A stretch of DNA of 64,000 nt from Chitinophagaceae bacterium. Its GTDB lineage: Bacteria > Bacteroidota > Bacteroidia > Chitinophagales > Chitinophagaceae. The position numbers and the translations under genes were made by a program. The DNA lies in the NCBI GenBank assembly GCA_023957155.1, contig JAMLHK010000005.1:248001-312000 (forward strand). The letters are read 5' to 3'. This document shows, piece by piece, positions 25,692 to 35,013 of the stretch (position 1 is the stretch's first letter; each line of letters starts with the position of its first letter). Under the pieces are notes generated by a model that made no database searches, had not been told where the DNA came from, and worked only from the letters and a program-made list of their open reading frames with translations.

Positions 25692-28600
25692 ATGAATTTC
25701 AATAAGGTTAACAACATTACCGGATGGATCGTTTTCATCATTTCTTCTGTTGTATATATTTTAACTGCCGAAGCAGGAGGAAGCTTATGGGATTGCGGTG
25801 AATTTGTGAGCAGTTGCTTTAAGCTCCAGATCCCTCACCCGCCCGGGGCGCCTTTATTTGTAGTCATCGGCCGGATCTTCATCGTATTGTTTGGTGATAA
25901 TCCATTAACTGCAGCAAAGGCAGTTAATATTATGAATGCTTTAGCCAGCAGCTTTACTATACTGTTCCTTTTCTGGACCATTACGCATTTTGCCCGGAAA
26001 ATATACCAGAAGCGGCATCAGGTATTGAATGGAGAAAAAGTATTTTCCATCATGGCTGCCGGCGTGGTAGGTGCGTTGGCCTTTACCTTCAGCGATTCGT
26101 TTTGGTACAGTGCGGTAGAGGGCGAAGTGTACGCATTTTCTTCTTTTTTAACGGCCCTGGTTTTCTGGATGATGTTAAAGTGGGAGCATATTGCCGATGA
26201 GCCGGGCGCCGACCGGTGGATCGTATTGCTGTTCTTTGTGATCGGTTTATCCATTGGTATTCACCTGCTTAACCTGCTTACTATTCCTGCCATTGTAATG
26301 GTATATTATTTCCGCCGGTATAAGATCACTCCCTGGGGTATTTTCTGGGCTTTTATTGTGGGGTGTGTGATCACGGGCTTTGTACAAAAATTCGTTATCC
26401 AGTACACCATCACCGGCTCCGGTATATTTGATCGTTGGTTTGTAAATGGACTGGGATTGCCTTTCTTCACCGGCTTTGCCACTTATTTTATACTGCTGGC
26501 TGTTGTAATTGCAATTGGTATCCGCCGGGCAGATAAGCTGATCAATAATTTCACCGGTTTTGCCATCTGGCTGTCGGTTTTTATTTTCCTGTTTTCTTTC
26601 CCTTTTATTACCTCTTTCTTCACCTTTCTCCTGTTTGTGGCCGGTACTGCCCTGGCAGTATACGGGGCTTACCACAGCAGGGTTAAAATACTGGGCTTTC
26701 TTAAGCTCGGACTATGGTGCTTTGCGTTTATACTTATTGGTTACTCTACCTACCTGACTACCATGATCCGCTCTGCAGCTAATCCTTCTGTAGATATGTA
26801 TAATGTAGATAACCCGATGAGCCTGGTGGGGTATGTGGGTCGTGAGCAGTATGGTGATTTCCCGCTGATCTACGGGCAGACTTTTGCTGCGGATGTAAAA
26901 AGAAATCCTGATGGTACCCCGATGGTTAAAGAAAAAGGCTACCGCTGGCAAAAGGGTGATAAGCAGTATATCAATATCGGAAAGAATTTTGAATATGTGT
27001 ATGAGGATGCTGATATGATGTTCCTTCCCCGTATATGGGATGCCAGTAATGACCAGGGACACGCTAATTTTTACCGGAGCTGGCTCGGATTGGGTAAAGA
27101 TGAAAGACCTACCTATATAGATAATATCCGCTGGGCGATAGGATACCAGATCGGGTGGATGTACCTGCGTTATTTTGGATGGAATTTTATCGGTAAACAA
27201 AACGACCTGCAGGGAACCGGCAATGTAAGAGACGGTAACACCATAACCGGCATTTCATTTATTGATAACCTGTTCCTGGGCGATCAGTCTAAATTGCCTG
27301 ACAGCATCAGTCATAATAAAGCGAACAATAAGCTGTTTGCTTTGCCTTTGATCCTGGGTCTTATCGGTTTGTTTTTCCACTACCGCCATCACCGCGAAGA
27401 TTTTATAGTCAGCTTTTTATTGTTTTTCTTCACCGGTTTTGCCATTGTGTTTTACCTGAATGCAGCCGGTCCCCAGCCGCGTGAACGGGATTATGCGTTT
27501 GCCGGCTCTTATTATGCGTTTGCTATATGGATCGGTATTGGTGTAATGATGGTGAAGCAATGGCTCGAAAAAGTAATGAATACTAAGCTGGCAGGCTATG
27601 CCGCCGCGGTGATCTGCACCTTAGCCGTACCTGTTATTATGGGCTTCCAGGAATGGGATGACCACGACAGGAGCAAAAAGGAGCTGGCGCGTGATCTCGC
27701 AAAAAATTATCTCGAAAGCTGTGCGCCCAATGCCATCCTGTTTACGTTTGGCGATAACGATACGTACCCCTTATGGTATGCCCAGGAAGTGGAAGGTATC
27801 CGGCCGGATATCCGGGTAGTCAATTACAGCCTGCTGGGTATTGACTGGTACATTAACCAGCTCCGTTACAAGTTAAATGACAGCGATCCCATAGACCTGT
27901 TATGGGGACCTGAAAAAACGGAAGGGGATAAGCGTAATGTAGTGTATTTTGAGGCTAAGCCTAATATTCCGCAGAACCAGTATGTATATCTCGGGGATGT
28001 ATTGACCAAGATCATTGGTAGCGATGACCCCACCTATACGATAACTTATGGTACGGATAATGTGTTCAATACTTTCCCGGTAAGGAAATTCAGTGTTCCT
28101 GTTGATAGTGCACGGGTACGTGAAAACGGAACGGTAAATGCAGATGATACCCTGGTAGATGAGCTGAGGTTTGACTTACCCGAAGGGAAAAACGCGCTCA
28201 TGAAAAATGACCTTGCTGTTATGAATGTAATAGCAGCCAATCAATGGAAGCGTCCTGTTTATTTTACGGCTCCGTTCAGTGAGCTGGGTTTTGCGCAATA
28301 CCTGAGGTCGGATGGGCTGAGTTACCGCTTAGTGCCTGTTCAGCCTAAGGGGAATAATTCCATGAATGTGAACAATGCCGTGGCGTATGAAAATATGATG
28401 AACAAATTTGCTTTTGGTAATGCCAATGTTCCGGGTGTATATTTTGATGAGGAGAATCGCCGTCATTTACTGACCATACGCCAGGCCTATGCCAACGTAG
28501 CCGAGAGTCTTGCCAAAGAAGGTAAAAAAGAAGAAGCCAGGAAATTACTGGAGAAGAGCGATAAAGGTATTCATGTGGAGAACATGCCTTATGCGATGGT

Positions 28601-28964
28601 CAGCAGGAACAACCAGCAGAATATAGTAGCTATATCCGTAATGGAGGCAGCTTATGAGGCGGAGGATAAAGAGCTGGGCGACCGGGTATTGAAGGATATT
28701 AAAAAGGATATTGACCAGCAACTGAGGTATTATGCGGCATTGGGTGGTATGTCGGTGCAGGAAATGATGCAGCATATACAGGATCCCGATGGGCTGAGCG
28801 CCAAACAACGTACTTTATATGGTGAGATTGATCAGACCTTTAGGGTACAGAACTACCTTAGCTTTATTGAAAGCAAATACAATATCCCGGCTGTAAGCCC
28901 GGAAGCACCGGCTGAAATAAAAACGGATAGTCCGGCTGCTGATCCGGATTCCATAGAAAAATAA
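25692..28964 (+). CDS. DUF2723 multi-pass membrane protein (glycosyltransferase-like)
   Basis: About 1090 residues. A longer frame exists back to 25476, but it covers the repeat, and the promoter at 25635-25665 sits inside it, so ATG 25692 (MNFNKVNNITGW) is preferred. DUF2723 is related to TMEM260-type O-mannosyl-transferases. Characteristic N-terminal text is TAEAGGSLWDCGEFVSS with PHPPGAPLFVVIGRIF. About 10-12 membrane helices occupy the first 650 residues, with a GPQPRERDYAFAGSYYAF loop. The soluble C-terminus has NYSLLGIDWYINQLRY and GDNDTYPLWYAQEVE, then a TPR-like helical tail. Probably attaches sugar to envelope proteins from the inner membrane. Downstream ABC-F gene follows in 16 bases. 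Confidence 0.86.
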   Translation: MNFNKVNNITGWIVFIISSVVYILTAEAGGSLWDCGEFVSSCFKLQIPHPPGAPLFVVIGRIFIVLFGDNPLTAAKAVNIMNALASSFTILFLFWTITHFARKIYQKRHQVLNGEKVFSIMAAGVVGALAFTFSDSFWYSAVEGEVYAFSSFLTALVFWMMLKWEHIADEPGADRWIVLLFFVIGLSIGIHLLNLLTIPAIVMVYYFRRYKITPWGIFWAFIVGCVITGFVQKFVIQYTITGSGIFDRWFVNGLGLPFFTGFATYFILLAVVIAIGIRRADKLINNFTGFAIWLSVFIFLFSFPFITSFFTFLLFVAGTALAVYGAYHSRVKILGFLKLGLWCFAFILIGYSTYLTTMIRSAANPSVDMYNVDNPMSLVGYVGREQYGDFPLIYGQTFAADVKRNPDGTPMVKEKGYRWQKGDKQYINIGKNFEYVYEDADMMFLPRIWDASNDQGHANFYRSWLGLGKDERPTYIDNIRWAIGYQIGWMYLRYFGWNFIGKQNDLQGTGNVRDGNTITGISFIDNLFLGDQSKLPDSISHNKANNKLFALPLILGLIGLFFHYRHHREDFIVSFLLFFFTGFAIVFYLNAAGPQPRERDYAFAGSYYAFAIWIGIGVMMVKQWLEKVMNTKLAGYAAAVICTLAVPVIMGFQEWDDHDRSKKELARDLAKNYLESCAPNAILFTFGDNDTYPLWYAQEVEGIRPDIRVVNYSLLGIDWYINQLRYKLNDSDPIDLLWGPEKTEGDKRNVVYFEAKPNIPQNQYVYLGDVLTKIIGSDDPTYTITYGTDNVFNTFPVRKFSVPVDSARVRENGTVNADDTLVDELRFDLPEGKNALMKNDLAVMNVIAANQWKRPVYFTAPFSELGFAQYLRSDGLSYRLVPVQPKGNNSMNVNNAVAYENMMNKFAFGNANVPGVYFDEENRRHLLTIRQAYANVAESLAKEGKKEEARKLLEKSDKGIHVENMPYAMVSRNNQQNIVAISVMEAAYEAEDKELGDRVLKDIKKDIDQQLRYYAALGGMSVQEMMQHIQDPDGLSAKQRTLYGEIDQTFRVQNYLSFIESKYNIPAVSPEAPAEIKTDSPAADPDSIEK

Positions 28965-28980
28965 AGATATCATTTGGGTT

Positions 28981-30954
28981 ATGCTGGCAGGATTGCAGGA
29001 TGTGACTTTTGAATTTGGTGCGAGGACTATTGTAAGGGATGCCACCTGGCATATTCAGCCCGGAGAACGCATCGGACTGATCGGTTATAACGGCACAGGA
29101 AAATCAACCTTATTAAAAGTACTGGTAGGAGAATACCTTCCTTCCGCCGGAACAGTGGAAAGAGGGAAGGGGGTTACTATTGGCTATCTTCACCAGGACC
29201 TGCTGAGCTTTGATACGGAAGAGTCTATTCTGCAGGTTGCGCTGGGTGCTTTTGAAAAGATATTATTACTGGAGGAAGAGATTGAAACGTTAGGTAAGCG
29301 GCTGGAAAAGGAGCATGAGAACGAAGCGCTCCTGCATGCTTATTCGGATAAGCTGCATGAGCTGGAAATGTCGGGCGGCTATGATATTCATCACCGGACA
29401 GAAGAAGTACTACAGGGGCTGGGATTTGCCAATAATGACCTGCAGCGGCCTTATAAAGAGTTTAGCGGGGGATGGCGTATGCGGGTGCTGCTGGCGAAAA
29501 TGATCCTGCAACAGCCCGACCTGCTGCTGCTGGACGAGCCTACCAACCATCTTGATCTTCCTTCTATTGAGTGGCTCGAAAAATACCTGTTACATTATAA
29601 AGGATCGGTGGTTATCGTAAGTCACGATAAGTATTTTCTTAACCGGATGGTTACCCGGATTGTGGAATTGTACCAGTTGCAATTACATTTCTATAATGGG
29701 AATTTCGATTTTTATGAAACGGAAAAAGCCATGCGGCTGGATCTGCAGCAACGGGCTTTTGAAAATCAGCAGGAATATATCCGCCAGCAGGAAAGGTTTA
29801 TAGAACGTTTCCGTGCTAAGGCCACCAAGGCGGCCGCTGCACAAAGTGCCATTAAGCGGTTAGATAAATTAGAGCGGATAGAAGACGTTACCGTTGACCG
29901 TCCTGAAATTAAGATCAACTTCCAGGTGGATAAGATTCCGGGTAAAATAATCTGTACGTTAAAACACGTCAGCAAAAGTTTTGGTAGTATTAAGATTGTT
30001 GAAAACGCCGCTGCAGAAATTAACCGGGGGGATAAAGTTGCGCTGATCGGTGCAAACGGTAAAGGAAAATCAACATTACTCCGGATCATTGCCGGTACGG
30101 AGCTGTTTTCCGGAGACAGGATATGGGGGCACAACGTGGAAGAGAGTTTTTATGCCCAGCACCAGCTGGAAGCATTGAACCTGCAACAGACCATCCTGGA
30201 AGAGATGAAGAATTGCGGGAGCCAGAAAACAGAGCAGGAATTAAGAACCCTCCTGGGCTGTTTCCTGTTTAGCGGTGATGATACGGATAAAAAAATCAAA
30301 GTGTTAAGCGGAGGAGAAAAGGCCAGGGTAGCCCTGGCAAAAACGATAGTGAGCAAAGCCAATTTCCTGATCCTGGATGAGCCTACCAACCATTTGGATA
30401 TGCTTTCTATTGATTTGTTGATAGAGGCGCTGAACCGTTACCAGGGCAGCGTTATCATGGTAAGCCATGATCGCCATTTTATATCAAAAGCGGCCAATCG
30501 TATATGGGAAATAGAAGATCACGAAATAAAAGACTTTGCCGGCGGATATGAAGAATGGTTGGAATGGAAGGAGAGAAAGAAGCCTGAAGCGGCTAAGAAC
30601 GGCGTTGAAGCGGTAAAGCAGCCGGAAAAGAAAGCTGCACCGGAGGAAAAGAAAGCCGTTGAAAGGCAGGAGCCCGCTGCTGTGGCAAAGGCGCCTGTTG
30701 ATAAAGAGCTGAAAAAAGAAATGCAGAAGCAGCAGAAAAACCTGCAGCAGCTTGAAGAGAAAATCACTACGCTCACCCGGCAAAAAAGCTTACTCGAATC
30801 GCAGCTGGCATCCCCGGATATTTATGCCGATAAAAACAGGTTCCTGGGTGTTGAATCAGATTACCAGAAAAACGGCGAAGCGCTGGCAGCGGCCAACAGG
30901 GAATACGAACGAACTTTTGAAAAGTTGCTGGAACTGGAGGAAAAGAATAAATAG
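28981..30954 (+). CDS. ABC-F family ATP-binding protein (Uup/EttA-like)
   Basis: A 657-residue cytosolic protein with two ABC domains and no membrane segment. Walker A motifs are GYNGTGKST (35-43) and GANGKGKST. Signature motifs are FSGGWRMR and LSGGEKAR, and both Walker B/D-loop stretches read DEPTNHLD. An inter-domain linker (about 250-320) and a charged C-terminal coiled coil (from about 545, KKPEAA...QKQQKNLQQLEEKITTL) are typical of the Uup-like subgroup. ABC-F proteins bind the ribosome or nucleic acid. It is probably co-transcribed with the DUF2723 gene 16 bases upstream. Confidence 0.93.
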   Translation: MLAGLQDVTFEFGARTIVRDATWHIQPGERIGLIGYNGTGKSTLLKVLVGEYLPSAGTVERGKGVTIGYLHQDLLSFDTEESILQVALGAFEKILLLEEEIETLGKRLEKEHENEALLHAYSDKLHELEMSGGYDIHHRTEEVLQGLGFANNDLQRPYKEFSGGWRMRVLLAKMILQQPDLLLLDEPTNHLDLPSIEWLEKYLLHYKGSVVIVSHDKYFLNRMVTRIVELYQLQLHFYNGNFDFYETEKAMRLDLQQRAFENQQEYIRQQERFIERFRAKATKAAAAQSAIKRLDKLERIEDVTVDRPEIKINFQVDKIPGKIICTLKHVSKSFGSIKIVENAAAEINRGDKVALIGANGKGKSTLLRIIAGTELFSGDRIWGHNVEESFYAQHQLEALNLQQTILEEMKNCGSQKTEQELRTLLGCFLFSGDDTDKKIKVLSGGEKARVALAKTIVSKANFLILDEPTNHLDMLSIDLLIEALNRYQGSVIMVSHDRHFISKAANRIWEIEDHEIKDFAGGYEEWLEWKERKKPEAAKNGVEAVKQPEKKAAPEEKKAVERQEPAAVAKAPVDKELKKEMQKQQKNLQQLEEKITTLTRQKSLLESQLASPDIYADKNRFLGVESDYQKNGEALAAANREYERTFEKLLELEEKNK

Positions 30955-30965
30955 CGGCAGCTAAC

Positions 30966-30994
30966 GCGGTCGGTACCCGGAAGGGTCAGACCGC
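30966..30994 (+). terminator. Hairpin between convergent genes
   Basis: GCGGTC (30966-30971) pairs with GACCGC (30989-30994), with inner ACCC/GGGT around GGAA. It lies between the ABC-F stop and the first TlpA gene's stop, so it could act in both directions. A T run is short. Confidence 0.5.
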
Positions 30995-31002
30995 ATGTAA
31001 TG

Positions 31003-32208
31003 TTATTTACTCTTATTAATACAGGAAGCTATAATTTTTCTCAATTCGGAAAAATTGCCGGCTCCGGCGCTACGTTCAACAATTTTACCATCAGGGTCTA
31101 TCAAAATAGAAGTGGGATAGACCGATATATTATACTGTTCGCATACATTATTCGTCTGAGTTTGATCAGCAAATAAGTGAGTCCAGCGCATCTGCTTATC
31201 TTTTATTAGCTGGTTCAGCCTGCTTATATTTTCTTTTCTATCGTAAGCGATACTAACCACTTTCAATTTACCTGAATATTGCCTGTTCAGCTTCACAAGA
31301 TCGGGGATAAGTTTTATACAGGGGCCGCACCACGATCCCCAAAAATCGAGTAATACAAAATTGCCTCTTAGGGATGACAGTGAAAAAGGTTGACCATTCA
31401 TTGTAAAACCATTGATGTTTTTTGCGAATAGCCCGGTTTGTATGCCGGAGGAAATATCGGTCAGCCCCTTTGAGATCACCCAGGCTGTATCAAAATAGGG
31501 GCTGATCTTGTAGACTTCGAATTCTTCACCGTCTATATAAAAAGGCTCATTTAATCTTTGAGGTGGTGTCGCATAGATATCCCTGGCTAATGTTGTATCG
31601 CCTTTATCAATATAAAACTGTGGTAAACGATTATATACATTCGAGACAATGGTTAAATGTTTTTTTGAGACATCAAAATGTCCTTTTCTAAAATAGGATA
31701 AATCTAAATTGAGATGCCATGTAGAGTCATCTGCTGTTTTATAATTATACCCACAAACATAAATGGACGGTTTAAAGAAAAAGGATGAAAGTCCCGGGTA
31801 TTTTATTTTAACCGGGGCGATAGAATCGCGTACTTTTTTATAAACTTCTTCCTGGCAGGAATTATCTGAGCCAAAAACATAGATGGTTTCACCTGTTAAA
31901 TCATTATCAAAGTTTGAATCAAAAATGACGATACGTTTCCGGTCTGCCCGCCTACCGTAAAGGATATGCAGATTGGGTAAACTAATGTCAATTGTACGTG
32001 TCCTTATTCTATAGTCTACAATATCGGAAGGGATATTTTTTAAGCGAATGCTTTGGTCGGAGGCGGAGGTGCCCATAGTTCTCCTGCCAAATATGCTTGA
32101 ATCAGCAATGACAGTAAATAAAGGTACCGCAACAGTATCTTGTTGCTGCGTAAAAGCCTTTTCTCCTGTTATCAGTGAAAAAACGAAGAAAAAATGTTTA
32201 AAATTCAT
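31003..32208 (-). CDS. TlpA-family thiol:disulfide oxidoreductase paralogue 1
   Basis: A 401-residue exported protein with an N-terminal signal (FFFVFSLITGEKAFTQ), about 230 residues of a beta-rich domain (KRIVIFDSNFDNDLTGE), and a C-terminal thioredoxin domain with FWGSWCGPCIKLIPDLVKLN (CGPC redox site near 285) and cis-Pro YPTSILIDPDGKIV. It is the last gene of a - strand island that also has paralogues at 33723 and 35014 with the same architecture. It probably handles disulfides of exported peptides, by analogy with ResA/TlpA. No substrate can be proved from sequence. Confidence 0.82.
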   Translation of the reverse strand: MNFKHFFFVFSLITGEKAFTQQQDTVAVPLFTVIADSSIFGRRTMGTSASDQSIRLKNIPSDIVDYRIRTRTIDISLPNLHILYGRRADRKRIVIFDSNFDNDLTGETIYVFGSDNSCQEEVYKKVRDSIAPVKIKYPGLSSFFFKPSIYVCGYNYKTADDSTWHLNLDLSYFRKGHFDVSKKHLTIVSNVYNRLPQFYIDKGDTTLARDIYATPPQRLNEPFYIDGEEFEVYKISPYFDTAWVISKGLTDISSGIQTGLFAKNINGFTMNGQPFSLSSLRGNFVLLDFWGSWCGPCIKLIPDLVKLNRQYSGKLKVVSIAYDRKENISRLNQLIKDKQMRWTHLFADQTQTNNVCEQYNISVYPTSILIDPDGKIVERSAGAGNFSELRKIIASCINKSK

Positions 32209-32237
32209 GTGTCATTTTTAAGGCAGCTTTGTATCAA

Positions 32238-33443
32238 TTAATTCAGGAGCCAGTCAATTACGTTCAGTTTTTGGATACCGTCTATGTTTGTATTGTCAAA
32301 ATCCAGACTTAAAAGATACTTCGGATAATTGTCTTTGATGTTTTTAAATGCCGAAATTTCCCTTTTATAGGTTTTTTCGTCATTAATGGTAAAGGCAACC
32401 TGATAATATTCCCTTTCGTTATTGGGCTTTTGTACTACAAAATCAATTTCTCTGTCGTTGTTTTTTCCTGCATAAACTTTTCCGCCACGTCTTAAAAGTT
32501 CAAAATACACTACATTTTCGAGTTTGTGTCCTAAATCGGCATCGTATTTATTAGTTACTGTTATGTTTCTTAATCCCAAATCTACCAGATAATATTTTTC
32601 GTTGGTAGTAAGCAGTTCTTTGCCTTTAATGTCAAAACGCGGAGCAGGATACAGAATGTAGGATTTGGTCAAAAAGTCTAAATACTTGATAATGGTGTTG
32701 TGAGATATTTTTTTCTGCGAGTTTTTGTTGAGTTCCGTTGCAATATTAGTAGGTGAGATATATGAACCGATACTATCAAACACAAAGCTGATAACACGGT
32801 GCAGATTATGTATATTCCGAAGTTTATAGCGTTGTGCAATATCCTTTATAACAACTGTATCGTAAATGGATTGCAGCAGATAATCGTTTGCCAAACTTTC
32901 GTTGCTTTGGGCAAGTGTAACTGCTTCGGGAAAACTGCTTGCATTGATATATTTTCGAAAAAGGCGGTCAATATTTTTTTCTTCTTTGTATGCCAAAGTA
33001 TATTCTTTGAAAGAATACGGCTGTAGGTTTATGGCAATGTATCTGCCTGTGAGAAGTGTTGCCAGTTCGCTACTTAACAGATAAGCGTTTGAGCCTGTGA
33101 TATATAGATCAATATGTTTCTTCGTAAACAGTCCATTGATGAGTTTTTCAAAATCGTTGACCAATTGTACTTCGTCCAAAAAAACATAGTGTTTCTTGTT
33201 GTTTTTTACCCTTTTTATGATTTCGTCATAAAGTACAGTCCAATCGGTTAAGTGCAAATTTTCTCTTTCTTCAAAATTTAGAAAAATGATATTGCGGGGT
33301 AAAGTTCCGCTTGCTATCAGCTCATTTTTAAAGGCTTCCAAAAGCGTTGATTTGCCACTACGCCTTATGCCTGTAATAACCTTGATGATGTTTTGGTCTT
33401 TGATCTGCCGCAGTTTTTGAAGATATATTTCCCGTGGTATCAT
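32238..33443 (-). CDS. AAA-type ATPase with DUF4143 domain
   Basis: A 401-residue cytosolic protein. The N-terminal ATPase has Walker A TGIRRSGKSTLL (residues 25-36) and Walker B VFLDEVQLVNDFE, followed by ITGSNAYLLSSELATLLTGR. The C-terminal part (about 230-400) is DUF4143-like, with nuclease-type GKVYAGKNNDREIDFVVQ. Such ATPases are widespread in bacterial and archaeal accessory regions and their role is unclear. Here it interrupts a row of TlpA genes on the same strand, 29 bases before paralogue 1. Its own origin is probably independent of the TlpA cluster (inference). Confidence 0.85.
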   Translation of the reverse strand: MIPREIYLQKLRQIKDQNIIKVITGIRRSGKSTLLEAFKNELIASGTLPRNIIFLNFEERENLHLTDWTVLYDEIIKRVKNNKKHYVFLDEVQLVNDFEKLINGLFTKKHIDLYITGSNAYLLSSELATLLTGRYIAINLQPYSFKEYTLAYKEEKNIDRLFRKYINASSFPEAVTLAQSNESLANDYLLQSIYDTVVIKDIAQRYKLRNIHNLHRVISFVFDSIGSYISPTNIATELNKNSQKKISHNTIIKYLDFLTKSYILYPAPRFDIKGKELLTTNEKYYLVDLGLRNITVTNKYDADLGHKLENVVYFELLRRGGKVYAGKNNDREIDFVVQKPNNEREYYQVAFTINDEKTYKREISAFKNIKDNYPKYLLSLDFDNTNIDGIQKLNVIDWLLN

Positions 33444-33528
33444 TGTCCTTTATTTCTTGTAAAGGTAATAATATTGACGAAAAATGTACTTTATTTGATT
33501 TTTAGTCAATAATAAAAATGCGGCTTTA

Positions 33529-33702
33529 TTATTTCCACTTTCTGAAATACAATATCGTGTATATTGCTGTTACTAAAAATAGCAAGGTGGAAATCATAAT
33601 TTTGTTGGGTTTCTTTGGAACAACGTAATCAAAAGTGGAATTTACCGCTAAAAGCAGAATGAATGTAAAAGGGCGGACTGCGGATATAGCGGGAATCAGC
33701 AA
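33529..33702 (-). CDS. Small hypothetical membrane protein
   Basis: A 57-residue frame beginning at TTG 33702, 20 bases after the stop of the TlpA paralogue at 33723, so co-transcribed. It has two hydrophobic stretches (FTFILLLAV and MISTLLFLVTAIYTILYF) around DYVVPKKPNK and ends FRKWK. No family recognised. A larger ancestor truncated by the DUF4143 ATPase insertion is possible. Confidence 0.4.
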   Translation of the reverse strand: MLIPAISAVRPFTFILLLAVNSTFDYVVPKKPNKIMISTLLFLVTAIYTILYFRKWK

Positions 33703-33722
33703 TATTTACTCATAAATACATT

Positions 33723-34934
33723 TTAGTCGGGCAGTAGTGATTTTATCTTTTCTTTTAATTTGCCCAGGTCTTTAAGTCCATAACCCCTGTACACTATTTT
33801 GCCATTTGGGGCAATAAGAATGGTGGTAGGGTAATTTTTAACATGGTATTGAATAGATATATTATCAGTAAGCTCGCTGTCCGTAAAAAGATTGATCCAG
33901 TTCATTTTTCGGGATTGAATTATTTTTTTCAGTTTACCAATATTTCTTTTTTCATCGTATGCTACACTCACGATTTTTAATTTGTCCCGGTATTTTTCGT
34001 TAATTTTTACCATTTCAGGAATCTGTTCAAGGCAGGGGGCACACCAGCTTCCCCAAAAATCAATCATAACAAAATTACCCCGTAGTGAGGTTAAATCGAA
34101 GAGCTTATTATCAAGAGTCATTCCCTGCATGTTAAGTGCATACAGACCAGCCCGGGAACCGAATGCTGAATCAAATGGCCCGCTGCAAATTATGGTGATT
34201 GAATCAAATTCAGGAGATATATGAGATACAATGAACCTATTCTTATTAAGATAAGCGGGTTCGTTTAATTCGTAGGGCAAATCTGGCTGCTGATGTATTG
34301 AATAGGGAATATTCCTATCCTCAAAATAAAATAAGGGGGGATCTGTTAAGCCATTGGATAAAATCACATAGTCTCTTCCGTTAAAGTTAAATGCTCCTTT
34401 TCTATATTGAAATTTGTCTAAAGAAAGGTGCCAGACGGAGTCTTCAGGTCTTGTATATTTCAGATCTGAGTTAAATATTGAAGGCTTTAATGCAAGTGTT
34501 CTACCGTTGGACAGTTTGATTTCCACTGGATTAAGACCATCCATTATTTTTTTAGAAGAGTCTTTATTGGTTTTGACAGATTCCGGCAGTGTATATACCA
34601 TTTCATTTTTTAAATCGCCATCAAAATCAGAATCTAGTATAATGATATAATTTTTGAGAGAATCTATTCCGTAGAATATTTTTAAAGTAGGGGATATAGA
34701 GTCAAATATTCGCTCTTTTATTTTGAAATTAATGATATTACCGGGAGTATTTTTTAAAATGATTTTTTCTGAGGTTAAATAGGTTAACATGCTCTCAATA
34801 GGAAAGAAAGAGTAGTTGGGTTGGGATTTGCCTATATTAACTCCTATGGTATCCCTATTCTGTTGACAATAAGATATAGCGCTAAGCGAGAGGAAAAATA
34901 GCAGAAAAATACTGGAAATTGTAGAGGATTGCAT
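33723..34934 (-). CDS. TlpA-family thiol:disulfide oxidoreductase paralogue 2
   Basis: A 403-residue protein with signal SIFLLFFLSLSAISYCQ, an N-terminal domain related to paralogue 1 (IIILDSDFDGDLKNE against IVIFDSNFDNDLTGE), and a thioredoxin domain with DFWGSWCAPCLEQIPEMVK (CAPC near 280) and YPTTILIAPNGKI. Secreted or periplasmic. Its stop is followed by the 57-residue membrane ORF. The gene after it in transcription and the one before it (35014) are both on the - strand. Confidence 0.83.
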   Translation of the reverse strand: MQSSTISSIFLLFFLSLSAISYCQQNRDTIGVNIGKSQPNYSFFPIESMLTYLTSEKIILKNTPGNIINFKIKERIFDSISPTLKIFYGIDSLKNYIIILDSDFDGDLKNEMVYTLPESVKTNKDSSKKIMDGLNPVEIKLSNGRTLALKPSIFNSDLKYTRPEDSVWHLSLDKFQYRKGAFNFNGRDYVILSNGLTDPPLFYFEDRNIPYSIHQQPDLPYELNEPAYLNKNRFIVSHISPEFDSITIICSGPFDSAFGSRAGLYALNMQGMTLDNKLFDLTSLRGNFVMIDFWGSWCAPCLEQIPEMVKINEKYRDKLKIVSVAYDEKRNIGKLKKIIQSRKMNWINLFTDSELTDNISIQYHVKNYPTTILIAPNGKIVYRGYGLKDLGKLKEKIKSLLPD

Positions 34935-35013
34935 TTGGGATTTATTACATATTATTAAAGGCGAACTAAAATGGGATTTATGAATCGTTTTGTATTAAGT
35001 ATTTGACGACATT

